Of a stretch of 64,000 nt of DNA, positions 9,049 to 16,162 are shown one piece after another. The notes beneath the pieces were generated by a model, which saw only the letters and a list, made by a program, of their open reading frames with translations, had not been told where the DNA came from and ran no database searches. This DNA comes from Streptomyces canus (GTDB taxonomy: Bacteria; Actinomycetota; Actinomycetes; Streptomycetales; Streptomycetaceae). Positions within the stretch are counted from its first letter, which is position 1; the number at the start of each line of letters is the position of its first letter. The stretch lies in the NCBI RefSeq assembly GCF_001514145.1, contig NZ_KQ948660.1:124001-188000 (forward strand). Direction: 5' to 3'. The position numbers were made by a program, and so were the translations under genes.

Positions 9049-9082
9049 TCTGGGCGGCTTTCGTCCGGGGGGGTTTCTGGGG

Positions 9083-9268
9083 GGTGGACAACGCGAAGGG
9101 CCCGACACAACGAAGGGCCGGGGGGTCTCCAGCCTACGACGGCCTCGGCCCGGCCGTCGGAGCCTGTGGACAACCCCGCCCCACCCGCGGCCGCCTGTGG
9201 ACAGCGAAGAGCCCGCAAGCCGCCCCCCGTGGACAACGAAGAACCCGCAAGCCGCCCCCCGTGGACAA
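9083..9268 (+). promoter_or_regulatory. Cluster of five DnaA-box-like sequences
   Basis: The Streptomyces DnaA box TTGTCCACA occurs exactly, as its complement TGTGGACAA, at 9165-9173. One-mismatch versions in the same orientation are at 9083-9091 (GGTGGACAA), 9196-9204 (TGTGGACAG), 9228-9236 and 9260-9268 (both CGTGGACAA). The last three sit in 32-bp tandem repeats. All lie in the intergenic region between mfd and the ABC exporter. This is too few for a chromosomal origin, but a DnaA-titrating or regulatory site is possible. Confidence 0.4.
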
Positions 9269-9279
9269 CGAAGAACCCG
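9197..9279 (+). repeat. 32-bp tandem repeat, 2.6 copies
   Basis: Units at 9197-9228, 9229-9260 and a partial third at 9261-9279. Each begins GTGGACA and continues GAAGA-CCCGCAAGCCG into a C-run. Units 1 and 2 differ at two positions, and the partial third matches unit 2. The array ends where the terminator stem begins. Confidence 0.85.
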
Positions 9280-9315
9280 GCGCCGAGAAGTCCCCCGTGA
9301 CTTCTCGGCGCCGGG
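9276..9315 (-). terminator. Strong hairpin downstream of the ABC exporter operon
   Basis: A perfect 17-bp stem (9276-9292 with 9299-9315) and 6-nt loop CCCCGT, located 22 bp beyond the stop codon of the leftward permease gene. It also separates that operon from mfd, which is read in the same direction. Confidence 0.85.
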
Positions 9316-9336
9316 CGTTCCCCGTCCCCAGGGTGG

Positions 9337-11916
9337 CTATTCGGTCGCGATCGCCTTCAGGACGTTCATCCGGCCCGCCCGGAACGCCGGGATCAGGGCG
9401 GCGAACAGGCCCACGAAGGCCGATCCGACGAAGACGCCGATGATCGTCGGCCAGGGGATCTCCAGGACCTTCAGGCCCTGCAGGGCGAGGAGCTTCTGGG
9501 CGGTCGCGCCCCAGCCCATGCCGAGCCCCAGGCCTAGCAGGGCGCCGAAGAGCGCGATGACCACCGACTCCATGCGGATCATCCGTCGCAGCTGGCGCCG
9601 CGAGAGGCCGATCGCGCGCATGAGGCCGATCTCCCGGGTCCGCTCGACCACCGAGAGCGCCAGGGTGTTCACGACACCGAGGATCGCGACGATGATCGCG
9701 AGGGCGAGCAGGCCGTAGATCATGTTCAGGAGCTGCCCGATCTGGTCCTTGAAGGCTTCCTTGTAGTCGGTCTGGTCGCGCACGGTGTACTGCGGATAGT
9801 CGTGCAGCGCCGACTTCAGGGACTTGTACGCGGCGTCCTGCTGCCCGTCCTTGGCGTTGGCGAAGACCAACTGGTCGAGCGGCATCTTGTCGGCCGGCAC
9901 GTATTTGGCGAGCGTGGCGATCGAGATGTACTTCGAACCCGCGTCGATGACGACGTCACTGCTGGTGATCGCCCGGACCGTCAGCTCGGCGGTCGCACCG
10001 TCCTTGAAGGCGACCTTGATCTTCGAGCCCAGGTGGATGCCGTGCGCCTTGGCGAACTTCTCGTGCACGGACATCGAGTCGGGCCGGTAGGCGTCGGCGA
10101 GCTTCCCCGCGACGGTCTTGGTCTGCAGGTCGGTCGCGTAGGACGGGTCGGCCGCCGTGATGTCGGTGTCCTTGAGCGTCTTGCCGTCGGGGGTCGTGTA
10201 GTCGGCCTCCGTGATCCTGTACTCGGTGACCCGCTCAAGGCCGGGCGTCTCCTTGACGGCCTTCACCGCGGCCGGCGTGACCAGCTGTCCGCTGTCGGAC
10301 TGGATGATGAAGTCCGTACCGACCGTCTTGTCGAGCTCGTCCGTGGCCGAGGCGACCATGGACGAACCGACGACCGACAGACAGGCGACCAGCGCGAGGC
10401 CGATCATCAGGGCGGCGGCCGTGGCTCCGGTACGACGCGGGTTGCGCAGGGCGTTGCGCTCGGCCATGCGGCCGACCGGGCCGAACACCCTGAGGACGAC
10501 CGCGCCCAGGACGCGCACCACGCCGCCGGCGAGGAGCGGGCCGATCACGACGAAGCCGATCAGGGAGAGCACCACGCCGAGGCCGAGCCACAGGGAGCCC
10601 TCCTTGGCCTTGTCCGCCTGGGTGACCAGGTAGAGCGCGCAGGCGCCGCCACCGGTCAGGAGGGTGCCCAGCAGGGCCCGTACGCGGCCCGCCTTGGCGT
10701 CGGCGGGGGCGCCCGCGTCCCGGAGGGCGGCCATGGGCGAGACCTTGCCCGCGCGGCGGGCCGGCAGCCAGGCGGCCAGCACGGTGACGACCACGCCGAG
10801 GAGCAGTCCGACCACGGGGGTCGTCCAGGCGATCGTCAGGTCGCTGGTCGAGAGGTGTATCCCCAGGGAGCTCATGAGTTTCATCAGGCCGACCGCGAGG
10901 CCGACGCCGGCGCCGACCCCGAGCACCGAACCGGTGACGCCCAGCAGCAGTGCCTCGACCAGCACGGAACGGTTGACCTGCTTGCGGCTGGACCCGATGG
11001 CCCGCATCAGGCCGATCTCACGGGTCCGCTGCGCGACGAGCATCGAGAAGGTGTTGATGATCAGGAAGATGCCGACGAGGAAGGCGATCCCGGCGAAGCC
11101 GAGCATCGCGTACTTCATGACGTTCATGAAGCCCTCGACGTCCTTCTGGTTGGCGTCGGCGGTCTCCTTGGCCGTCTGCACCTTGTAGCCACCGCCGAGC
11201 TCGGCGGCGACGTTCGTCTTGAGCTGAGCGTCGGTCACCCCGGAAGCGGCCGTGACGTTGACGTTGGTGTACACGCCCGTCTCGCCGACCAGGCTCTCCT
11301 GAGCGGTCTTGGTGTCCAGGTAGAAGATCGCGGCACCGGGGTTGGTGACCTGGAACTCGGCGACGCCGGAGATCTTCGCGGTGTGCGTGCCGACCGCACT
11401 GATCACGCCGATCTCGTCACCGAGCTTCAGGTGGTGCTTGTCGACGGTGTCCTTGTCGACCATGATCTGGCCGGAGTTCTTCGGCGCCGTACCGGAGGTG
11501 ATCTTCATGGTGCGGGCGTCGTTGCGGTTCCAGTTGCCGACGATGGTCGGGCCGCCGCCGGACGGCGAGAGGCTGTCCTTTTCGGCGTCCACGACGGTCA
11601 CCGAGGTCGAGAAGACGGTCCCCTCCGCCGCCTTCACGCCCTGCGCCTCGCGCACCTTGCCGAGCACGGAGGCCGGCATGACCGGCGGCTTGCCGTTGTC
11701 CGAGGTCGTCTCGCCGCTGTCGGAGGCGCCCTTGGCGCTCACCGTCACATCCGAGGACGTGGCCGCGAAGAGCTTGTCGAAGGTGGTGTTCATCGTGTCG
11801 GTGAACACCAGTGTCCCGCAGACGAAGGCGACCGACAGCAGGACCGCCACGGCCGACAGTGCCATGCGTCCCTTGTGCGCGAAGAAGTTGCGCATGGAGG
11901 TCTTCATGACGGTCAT
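9337..11916 (-). CDS. ABC transporter permease, double FtsX (MacB/LolCE-type)
   Basis: 859 residues with an N-terminal membrane helix after 'Met-Arg-Asn-Phe-Phe-Ala-His-Lys-Gly-Arg', a large extracellular MacB periplasmic-core-like domain, then an FtsX block of three helices ('Ala-Gln-Arg-Thr-Arg-Glu-Ile-Gly-Leu-Met-Arg-Ala-Ile-Gly'). The same arrangement is repeated in the second half with another Glu-Arg-Thr-Arg-Glu-Ile-Gly-Leu-Met-Arg-Ala-Ile-Gly. This duplicated FtsX form is common in actinobacteria as a mechanotransmission exporter of peptides, lipids or antibiotics. It overlaps the ATPase gene by 4 bp, so the pair is translationally coupled. Confidence 0.92.
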   Translation of the reverse strand: MTVMKTSMRNFFAHKGRMALSAVAVLLSVAFVCGTLVFTDTMNTTFDKLFAATSSDVTVSAKGASDSGETTSDNGKPPVMPASVLGKVREAQGVKAAEGTVFSTSVTVVDAEKDSLSPSGGGPTIVGNWNRNDARTMKITSGTAPKNSGQIMVDKDTVDKHHLKLGDEIGVISAVGTHTAKISGVAEFQVTNPGAAIFYLDTKTAQESLVGETGVYTNVNVTAASGVTDAQLKTNVAAELGGGYKVQTAKETADANQKDVEGFMNVMKYAMLGFAGIAFLVGIFLIINTFSMLVAQRTREIGLMRAIGSSRKQVNRSVLVEALLLGVTGSVLGVGAGVGLAVGLMKLMSSLGIHLSTSDLTIAWTTPVVGLLLGVVVTVLAAWLPARRAGKVSPMAALRDAGAPADAKAGRVRALLGTLLTGGGACALYLVTQADKAKEGSLWLGLGVVLSLIGFVVIGPLLAGGVVRVLGAVVLRVFGPVGRMAERNALRNPRRTGATAAALMIGLALVACLSVVGSSMVASATDELDKTVGTDFIIQSDSGQLVTPAAVKAVKETPGLERVTEYRITEADYTTPDGKTLKDTDITAADPSYATDLQTKTVAGKLADAYRPDSMSVHEKFAKAHGIHLGSKIKVAFKDGATAELTVRAITSSDVVIDAGSKYISIATLAKYVPADKMPLDQLVFANAKDGQQDAAYKSLKSALHDYPQYTVRDQTDYKEAFKDQIGQLLNMIYGLLALAIIVAILGVVNTLALSVVERTREIGLMRAIGLSRRQLRRMIRMESVVIALFGALLGLGLGMGWGATAQKLLALQGLKVLEIPWPTIIGVFVGSAFVGLFAALIPAFRAGRMNVLKAIATE

Positions 11917-12701
11917 GACGTACGCCCCCGGGCGTCGAAGTCCTTCATGCGGTCCAGGACGGCCTCCGCGGTCGGCTTGTACATCTCGTCGACGATCCGG
12001 CCGTCGGCGAGGTACAGCACACGGTCCGCGTACGAGGCGGCCACCGGGTCGTGCGTGACCATCACGATGGTCTGCCCGAGTTCGTCGACGGACTTGCGCA
12101 GAAAGCCCAGGACCTCGGCACCCGCGCGCGAGTCGAGGTTTCCGGTCGGCTCGTCACCGAAGATGATCTCGGGACGCGCCGCCAGGGCGCGGGCCACGGC
12201 GACACGCTGCTGCTGTCCGCCGGAGAGCTGGGTGGGCCGGTGCCTGAGCCGGTCGGAAAGTCCCACGGTGTCCACCACGCGTGCGAGCCACTGCTTGTCG
12301 GGCTTACGGCCGGCGATGTCCATGGGCAGCGTGATGTTCTCGAGCGCATTGAGCGTCGGCAGCAGGTTGAACGCCTGGAAGATGAATCCGACCCGGTCCC
12401 GGCGCAGCTGTGTGAGCTTCTTGTCCTTCAGGCCGGTGATCTCGGTGTCGTCCAGGTAGATCTGACCGCTCGTCACGGTGTCGAGTCCGGCGAGGCAGTG
12501 CATGAGAGTGGACTTGCCGGACCCCGAGGGGCCCATGATCGCGGTGAACTGCCCGCGAGCGATGTCCACGTCCACATGGTCGAGGGCGACGACACGGGTC
12601 TCACCGGACCCGTACGCCTTGACGACCTGCCGCGCCCGCGCGGCAACGGCCGTACGCCCTCCAGTGCCCCCGTGCCTGGTGATGGTTACAGCCGATGTCA
12701 C
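11913..12701 (-). CDS. ABC transporter ATP-binding protein (MacB/LolD family)
   Basis: 262 residues from GTG 12701, with AGGAGA 6-7 nt upstream. Walker A 'Gly-Pro-Ser-Gly-Ser-Gly-Lys-Ser-Thr' is near residue 56, the signature 'Leu-Ser-Gly-Gly-Gln-Gln-Gln-Arg-Val' follows, and Walker B is 'Ile-Ile-Phe-Gly-Asp-Glu-Pro-Thr-Gly-Asn-Leu-Asp', the sequence variant typical of the MacB/LolD group. It powers the FtsX permease encoded by the overlapping downstream gene. The substrate is unknown; an MFS multidrug exporter is divergent from it. Confidence 0.95.
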   Translation of the reverse strand: MTSAVTITRHGGTGGRTAVAARARQVVKAYGSGETRVVALDHVDVDIARGQFTAIMGPSGSGKSTLMHCLAGLDTVTSGQIYLDDTEITGLKDKKLTQLRRDRVGFIFQAFNLLPTLNALENITLPMDIAGRKPDKQWLARVVDTVGLSDRLRHRPTQLSGGQQQRVAVARALAARPEIIFGDEPTGNLDSRAGAEVLGFLRKSVDELGQTIVMVTHDPVAASYADRVLYLADGRIVDEMYKPTAEAVLDRMKDFDARGRTS

Positions 12702-13116
12702 GGTATTTCTCCTATGTCGGTCAGCGAGTCAACAGCCGATCTGTAGGGCGATCGGTTCGTTGCTTGGGTACGGCGTTCAGTCTGGTGCCGCGAGACGGTC
12801 CGGCGCGCTGGTGCTCAGCACCCTCTTCTACGGGGGAAAACCCCACCCCCGTCGATCCGGTCGTCCCCTCCCCCACCGCTCCCCAGCGGCGTAAAGCCAG
12901 GTTAAGGACGGACCATGGCCCTTCTCCTCCTCCGGCGGTACGAACCCTCCCTGAGCCGTAGTACGGAGGTACCCCTAGGGGCAGTCCACCGCCAGGTGGA
13001 GGCGATCCCGGAGTACGGCTCCACCCTCCGCTGCAGCGAGGCTGCACCCTGCCGTCGCGTGAGGTGCAAGTGGGAGAGTGGTCGCCGGCAGATAGATGCA
13101 GGGGGAAGGAATCCGC
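12702..13116. other. Divergent intergenic region between ABC exporter and MFS exporter
   Basis: 415 bp with no convincing gene. It must contain the promoters of both exporter units. Visible landmarks are the palindrome CCCCTAGGGG (12972-12981) inside a GTAC-rich stretch, and G/C runs around 12834-12880. I cannot assign -35/-10 boxes with confidence. Confidence 0.5.
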
Positions 13117-14619
13117 GTGGACGACACGAAGCCGGCGATACGGGAGCCCGCGCGGCACGTCTCCACGAACCGGCGCGGGGCTGTCGTAGCGGCCCTGATG
13201 CTGGCGATGGCCCTTGCGGCCCTGGACGCCACCATCGTCTCCACGGCGGTCCCGCAGATCGTCGGCGACCTGGGCGGCTTCTCGGTCTTCTCCTGGCTGT
13301 TCTCCGGCTATCTGCTGGCCGTGACGGTGACGCTGCCGGTCTACGGCAAGCTCTCCGACACCTTCGGGCGCAAGCCGGTGCTGATCGCGGGCTCGGTGGT
13401 GTTCCTGCTCGGCTCGCTGCTGTGCGCGGTGGCGTGGAACATGGGGGCGCTGATCGCGTTCCGGATCGTCCAGGGGCTGGGCGGCGGCGCGCTGCAGGGC
13501 ACGGTCCAGACGCTCGCCGCCGACCTGTATCCGCTAGAGGAGCGCCCGAAGATCCAGGCCAAGCTGTCCACGGTGTGGGCGGTGGCGGCGGTCGCGGGAC
13601 CGGGCATCGGCGGGGTGCTCGCCGCGTACGCGGACTGGCGGTGGATCTTCCTGGTCAACCTGCCGATCGGCGCGGTGGCGCTGTGGCTGATCGTCCGTCA
13701 CCTGCACGAGCCGCGGCGCGCCGAGAAGACCTCCACGCGCGCGCGTGTCGACTGGGCGGGCGCGCTCGCGGTGTTCGCGTGCGGGGGCGTGCTGCTGACG
13801 GCGCTCGTGCAGGGCGGGGTGGCCTGGGCGTGGCTGTCGTGGCCGTCACTGGGCCTGTTCGGCACGGGGCTCGCCCTGGTGGCCGCCGTGGTCCTGATCG
13901 AACACCGGTCGGCGGAGCCGATCATCCCCGGCTGGGTGTGGCGCCGCCGCACGATCGCCGCGGTGAACCTGGCGCTGGGCGCCCTGGGACTCCTCATGGT
14001 CGCCCCTACGGTCTTCCTGCCGACGTACGCCCAGTCGGTGCTCGGTCTCACCCCGGTCGCCGCCGGATTCGTGCTGTCGGTATGGACGTTGAGCTGGCCG
14101 GTGTCGGCGGCCCTGAGCCAGCATGTGTACCGGCGCATCGGGTTCCGCAACACGGCGATGCTCGGCATCGGCATGGCAGCCCTGATCCTGTTCGCCTTCC
14201 CCTTCCTCCCCTACCCGGGCGCGGCCTGGCAGCCGACCTTGCTGATGCTGCTCCTGGGCGCCGCGCTGGGACTGTTCCAACTCCCCCTGATCGTCGGGGT
14301 CCAGTCGACGGTCGGCTGGGCGGAACGCGGCACGACCACGGCGTCCGTCCTCTTCTGCCGCCAGACCGGCCAGACGGTGGGCGCGGCGGTCTTCGGCGCG
14401 GTGGCCAACGGTGTGCTGGCCGCCCGCCTGGGCGGCGCGAGCGACCTCGACTCCGTCACGCGCGCGTTGGACGCCGGCACGGCCCCGGAGACGACCCGCG
14501 CGGCCATCGCGGACGCGGTGCACACGGTGTACGTGGGGGCGGGGTGCGCGGCGACCCTGGCATTCGTGGTGCTGCTGGTGCTGGCGCCACGGCGGTTTCC
14601 GGTGCTCGAGGAGCGGTGA
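13117..14619 (+). CDS. MFS multidrug efflux transporter, DHA2 (EmrB/QacA) family
   Basis: 500 residues from GTG 13117, with GGGGGAAGGA ending about 6 nt before it; the ATG at 13096 would place the ribosome site inside the gene. About 14 hydrophobic helices are visible. Motif A is 'Gly-Lys-Leu-Ser-Asp-Thr-Phe-Gly-Arg-Lys-Pro' after helix 2, and motif C 'Ala-Val-Ala-Gly-Pro-Gly-Ile-Gly-Gly-Val' is in helix 5. The start of helix 1 has 'Leu-Asp-Ala-Thr-Ile-Val-Ser-Thr-Ala-Val-Pro', diagnostic for the 14-helix drug:H+ antiporters. Substrate unknown; no regulator is adjacent. Confidence 0.93.
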   Translation: MDDTKPAIREPARHVSTNRRGAVVAALMLAMALAALDATIVSTAVPQIVGDLGGFSVFSWLFSGYLLAVTVTLPVYGKLSDTFGRKPVLIAGSVVFLLGSLLCAVAWNMGALIAFRIVQGLGGGALQGTVQTLAADLYPLEERPKIQAKLSTVWAVAAVAGPGIGGVLAAYADWRWIFLVNLPIGAVALWLIVRHLHEPRRAEKTSTRARVDWAGALAVFACGGVLLTALVQGGVAWAWLSWPSLGLFGTGLALVAAVVLIEHRSAEPIIPGWVWRRRTIAAVNLALGALGLLMVAPTVFLPTYAQSVLGLTPVAAGFVLSVWTLSWPVSAALSQHVYRRIGFRNTAMLGIGMAALILFAFPFLPYPGAAWQPTLLMLLLGAALGLFQLPLIVGVQSTVGWAERGTTTASVLFCRQTGQTVGAAVFGAVANGVLAARLGGASDLDSVTRALDAGTAPETTRAAIADAVHTVYVGAGCAATLAFVVLLVLAPRRFPVLEER

Positions 14620-14914
14620 GCCTACGCACGCGTGCACCTCGGACACCGGCACGGCGGGAAGCGGCCCGCCAGGTCGATGGGCGCGTCCTTCCACGTCGGG
14701 CGGTACGTCACCGTGGGTCCCCAGGTGCGATCCCCGTCCCGCGAAACTGGAGGGTGATCTGCGCCCCGGCCATGCCCTCTTCCTGCTCTTTCGTGAGGTC
14801 CACGCCATCACCTTCACTTTCTGTGCTGATGCATGCACAGAGTGACGTGACGCTGGGTACGCTCGGAAGGTAGCTGAGCGTGACAACGGGGTCCGCACGA
14901 GGGGGAGTTGATCG

Positions 14915-15254
14915 GTGGCGATCGAGGACAATCCGCTGACGAGGCAGCAGTACGGCGCCGAGCTGAAACGACGCCGGGAGGCGGCCGGTGGCGACGGAAA
15001 TCCGGGATTACGCCCCCAAGTTGGTGCCCGGCATCCTTCAGACCCCGGCCTACGCGCGCGAGGTGCTCAGCTCGGGTGCGGCGCCCTAGAGCGACGACGA
15101 ACATGTGCTGCCCTTCTCCTTCGGCTACCACGCCCTCATGGAGGGCTTCGTCTCGCTGATGTGGTTCGAGAACCTGCCTCCCATCGCCTATGCATTGATC
15201 AGGTCAGTCGCAGAGGATGACGAGCATGAAGCGCAACGAGCACAGCATCCCTGA
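14915..15254 (+). pseudogene. Remnant of an XRE/DUF5753 regulator (Scr1-type antitoxin-like)
   Basis: From GTG 14915 (GGGGGAG upstream) the frame reads 'Thr-Arg-Gln-Gln-Tyr-Gly-Ala-Glu-Leu-Lys-Arg-Arg-Arg-Glu-Ala-Ala', the first helix of XRE regulators. The rest of the helix-turn-helix is missing. The next frame then continues with 'Tyr-Ala-Pro-Lys-Leu-Val-Pro-Gly-Ile-Leu-Gln-Thr-Pro-Ala-Tyr-Ala-Arg', a DUF5753 signature, hits TAG at about 15087, and goes on with 'Met-Glu-Gly-Phe-Val-Ser-Leu-Met-Trp-Phe-Glu' and the family C-terminus. It therefore has an internal deletion, a frameshift and a stop. It precedes a DUF397 gene, the usual partner. Confidence 0.75.
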
Positions 15255-15438
15255 CGCCTCTGCCCTGACCTCGTCCCGCTACAGCGGCGGAAGCAGCGGC
15301 GACTGCCTCGAAGTGGCCGACACCGCCCGCCCGTTCGTCCCCGTCCGCCACAGCAAGAACCCGACCGGGCCGGCGATCTTCGTCTCGATCCCGGCCTGGC
15401 AGAGCTTCGTCACTTCGCTCGGTCGAACCACGCCGTAG
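15217..15438 (+). CDS. DUF397 domain protein
   Basis: 73 residues. It shows the DUF397 pattern: 'Ser-Ser-Arg-Tyr-Ser-Gly-Gly-Ser-Ser-Gly-Asp-Cys-Leu-Glu-Val-Ala' then 'Val-Pro-Val-Arg-His-Ser-Lys-Asn-Pro-Thr-Gly-Pro' and a final Trp/Phe helix. Such genes sit directly after XRE/DUF5753 regulators in Streptomyces and act with them (Scr1/Scr2-like pairs). Here the partner is a pseudogene whose end overlaps this start, so the protein is probably orphaned. The usual Asp of 'Val-Arg-Asp-Ser-Lys' is His here. An ATG 9 nt later is an alternative start. Confidence 0.75.
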   Translation: MTSMKRNEHSIPDASALTSSRYSGGSSGDCLEVADTARPFVPVRHSKNPTGPAIFVSIPAWQSFVTSLGRTTP

Positions 15439-15776
15439 TCTCCGGCAGGAACAGCAGGACGACCACGGGCAGCCCGAGCACGATCCGCAGGGCGGCGTCC
15501 ACGAACTCCGAGGGCGCCGTCGCGCCGAGCGCCTGGTTGAAGGACGAGACCAGGACGAACACCATCACCACGACGGTCGTGACCCGGATCCCGCCCCGCG
15601 CCCTGCCGTCGTAGGTCAGAGCCAGCAATGCGCATACCCAGACGAGAATCCAGGGCGCCATCAGATCACCCAGACCGTAGGACGTCATCCCTTCCTGCAA
15701 GGCAAGGATGACCACCATCCCCCGCGAACGCCAACCCCCACACCAGGACTTGCGCCGCGCGGACCTGGCGGGGCAT
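15410..15776 (-). pseudogene. Small membrane protein, broken by a one-base frameshift
   Basis: ATG 15776 overlaps the stop of the upstream gene (TGATG). It reads 'Met-Pro-Arg-Gln-Val-Arg-Ala-Ala-Gln-Val-Leu-Val-Trp' and then loses frame at a run of five G (complement of about 15718-15723). In the next frame the expected three further membrane helices continue to the stop at 15410. Removing one G restores a continuous protein of about 121 residues with four hydrophobic segments, like many Streptomyces membrane proteins starting Met-Pro-Arg-Gln-Val-Arg. It is either a recent pseudogene or a sequencing error. It overlaps the end of the convergent DUF397 gene. Confidence 0.65.
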
Positions 15777-16129
15777 CACGGCTGCTCGTCGATCCGGTCG
15801 GATCCCATCGGCGGCCCCGCATGGAGGAACTGCCGATAAACAAGGTCGAGCAGCGCCGCGTACGCATGGTGCGAGCGGGCCACGACCTGGTCAACGCCTG
15901 ACACAGAGTCACCGAGCCGGTCAATTCGACGCATCAAGTCCTGAAGCATCGAGAGAACATCGACCGGCGCCGGCTTGAAGATCCCGCGTTCCACGTATCG
16001 GATCACGGTTGTCACATACTCGTCGATTTCCGCGAGGTCACTATGCGTGAGGATCAGTTCCTTGCTTGACCCACTCCGAGGGAACGGCAAGTCGCGCCAC
16101 AGCGTGTAGGCGTCCGTAAATTCGAGCAT
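15776..16129 (-). CDS. Small protein, candidate immunity protein for the RHS toxin
   Basis: 117 residues from ATG 16129; a GTG immediately upstream at 16132 is an alternative. Predicted soluble and helical, with no family I can name. It begins 33 bp after the end of the RHS toxin C-terminus on the same strand, exactly where polymorphic toxin loci carry the cognate immunity gene, and its stop overlaps the start of the membrane gene. The frame is intact although the toxin upstream is heavily damaged, consistent with selection outlasting the toxin. The immunity role is inferred from position only. Confidence 0.5.
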   Translation of the reverse strand: MLEFTDAYTLWRDLPFPRSGSSKELILTHSDLAEIDEYVTTVIRYVERGIFKPAPVDVLSMLQDLMRRIDRLGDSVSGVDQVVARSHHAYAALLDLVYRQFLHAGPPMGSDRIDEQP

Positions 16130-16162
16130 CACACTTCCCTGCCCCTAGTGAGCCTCGTCGCA

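Noticed and set aside
9083..9268. A chromosomal replication origin
   Set aside because: Only five DnaA-like boxes are present, without dnaA, dnaN or an AT-rich unwinding region; Streptomyces oriC has many more boxes and lies elsewhere.
5464..9300. Open frame of 1278 codons on the + strand opposite mfd
   Set aside because: It is the antisense shadow of a recognised housekeeping gene; GC-rich codon bias opens long frames on the other strand. The protein is low-complexity Arg/Gly/Asp with no domain.
14620..14914. Possible short leftward gene near 14700-14800
   Set aside because: A frame of about 31 codons begins GTG-GAC-CTC and ends at TGA, but it has no family match I recognise and no clear ribosome site, so the 295-bp stretch is left unannotated.
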